NCBI GenBank assembly: GCA_030592025.1
Contig: JAUUZX010000128.1
Coordinates: 1 to 5,816, forward strand
DNA length: 5,816 bases
Direction: 5' to 3'
From: a bacterium
Lineage (GTDB): Bacteria; Krumholzibacteriota; Krumholzibacteria; LZORAL124-64-63
The position numbers and the translations under genes were made by a program. Below are positions 5,745-5,816 of this stretch, piece by piece (the stretch's first letter is position 1; the number at the start of each line of letters is the position of its first letter). Under the pieces are notes generated by a model, which saw only the letters and a list, made by a program, of their open reading frames with translations, did no database searches and was not told the DNA's origin.

Positions 5745-5816
5745 CTAGGGCAGCCGTCCCTCCAGGTAGAACACCTCGAAGACCTTCTCGTGGAAGATGG
5801 GCCCGTGCCCGAAGTA
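5745..5816 (-). CDS. C-terminal end of an unidentified gene, cut by the window edge
   Basis: The last 23 codons of a minus-strand gene run from the window edge to a TAG at 5745-5747. They read YFGHGPIFHEKVF, then EVFYLEGRLP. Twenty-two of 23 codons end in G or C, matching the intact genes and arguing that this is real coding sequence. The family cannot be named from so short a piece. It lies upstream of the hydrolase-fold gene in the same direction, with no terminator in the 69-base gap, so the two may form an operon. Confidence 0.55.
   Translation of the reverse strand, partial: YFGHGPIFHEKVFEVFYLEGRLP

Overview
This is a GC-rich window (roughly 60-65% G+C by eye) whose real genes strongly favour G or C at the third codon position. 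Two proteins carry lipoprotein-type signal peptides and a third has a short hydrophobic leader, which fits a Gram-negative-like environmental bacterium. The mix of single-copy housekeeping-like enzymes, lipoproteins and decayed fragments resembles an uncultured high-GC lineage, but nothing here fixes a phylum. I see no rRNA, tRNA, insertion sequence, CRISPR array or phage gene.

Layout. Positions 1-242 are an upstream region with a candidate promoter and a clear ribosome binding site. Positions 243-1250 (+) encode a predicted SGNH-hydrolase-like lipoprotein. It meets, stop codon to stop codon, a short minus-strand gene remnant (1247-1411). After a gap comes a minus-strand DUF1254/DUF1214 lipoprotein (1590-3137). 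Upstream of it lie two adjacent minus-strand relics: a frameshifted piece that looks like the C-terminus of a UDP-glucose/GDP-mannose dehydrogenase (about 3184-3327), and the C-terminal half of a CPBP (CAAX-type) membrane protease (about 3261-3590). A plus-strand unit follows: a candidate promoter, an intrinsic terminator just downstream of it, a possible hairpin over the Shine-Dalgarno sequence, and a 295-residue alkaline-phosphatase-superfamily metalloenzyme (3907-4794). Its end overlaps by 10 bp the end of a minus-strand alpha/beta-hydrolase-fold protein (4785-5675) that appears to have lost its catalytic serine. Upstream of that protein, and in the same direction, is the C-terminus of an unidentified gene that runs off the window.

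How the genes relate. I see no pathway joining them. The intact genes sit as single genes or convergent pairs, and only the hydrolase-fold gene and the partial gene above it could share a transcript. The most interesting points are the hydrolase-fold pseudoenzyme, the terminator-bearing leader of the metalloenzyme gene, and the cluster of decayed genes at 3184-3590. I found no convincing new multi-gene system.
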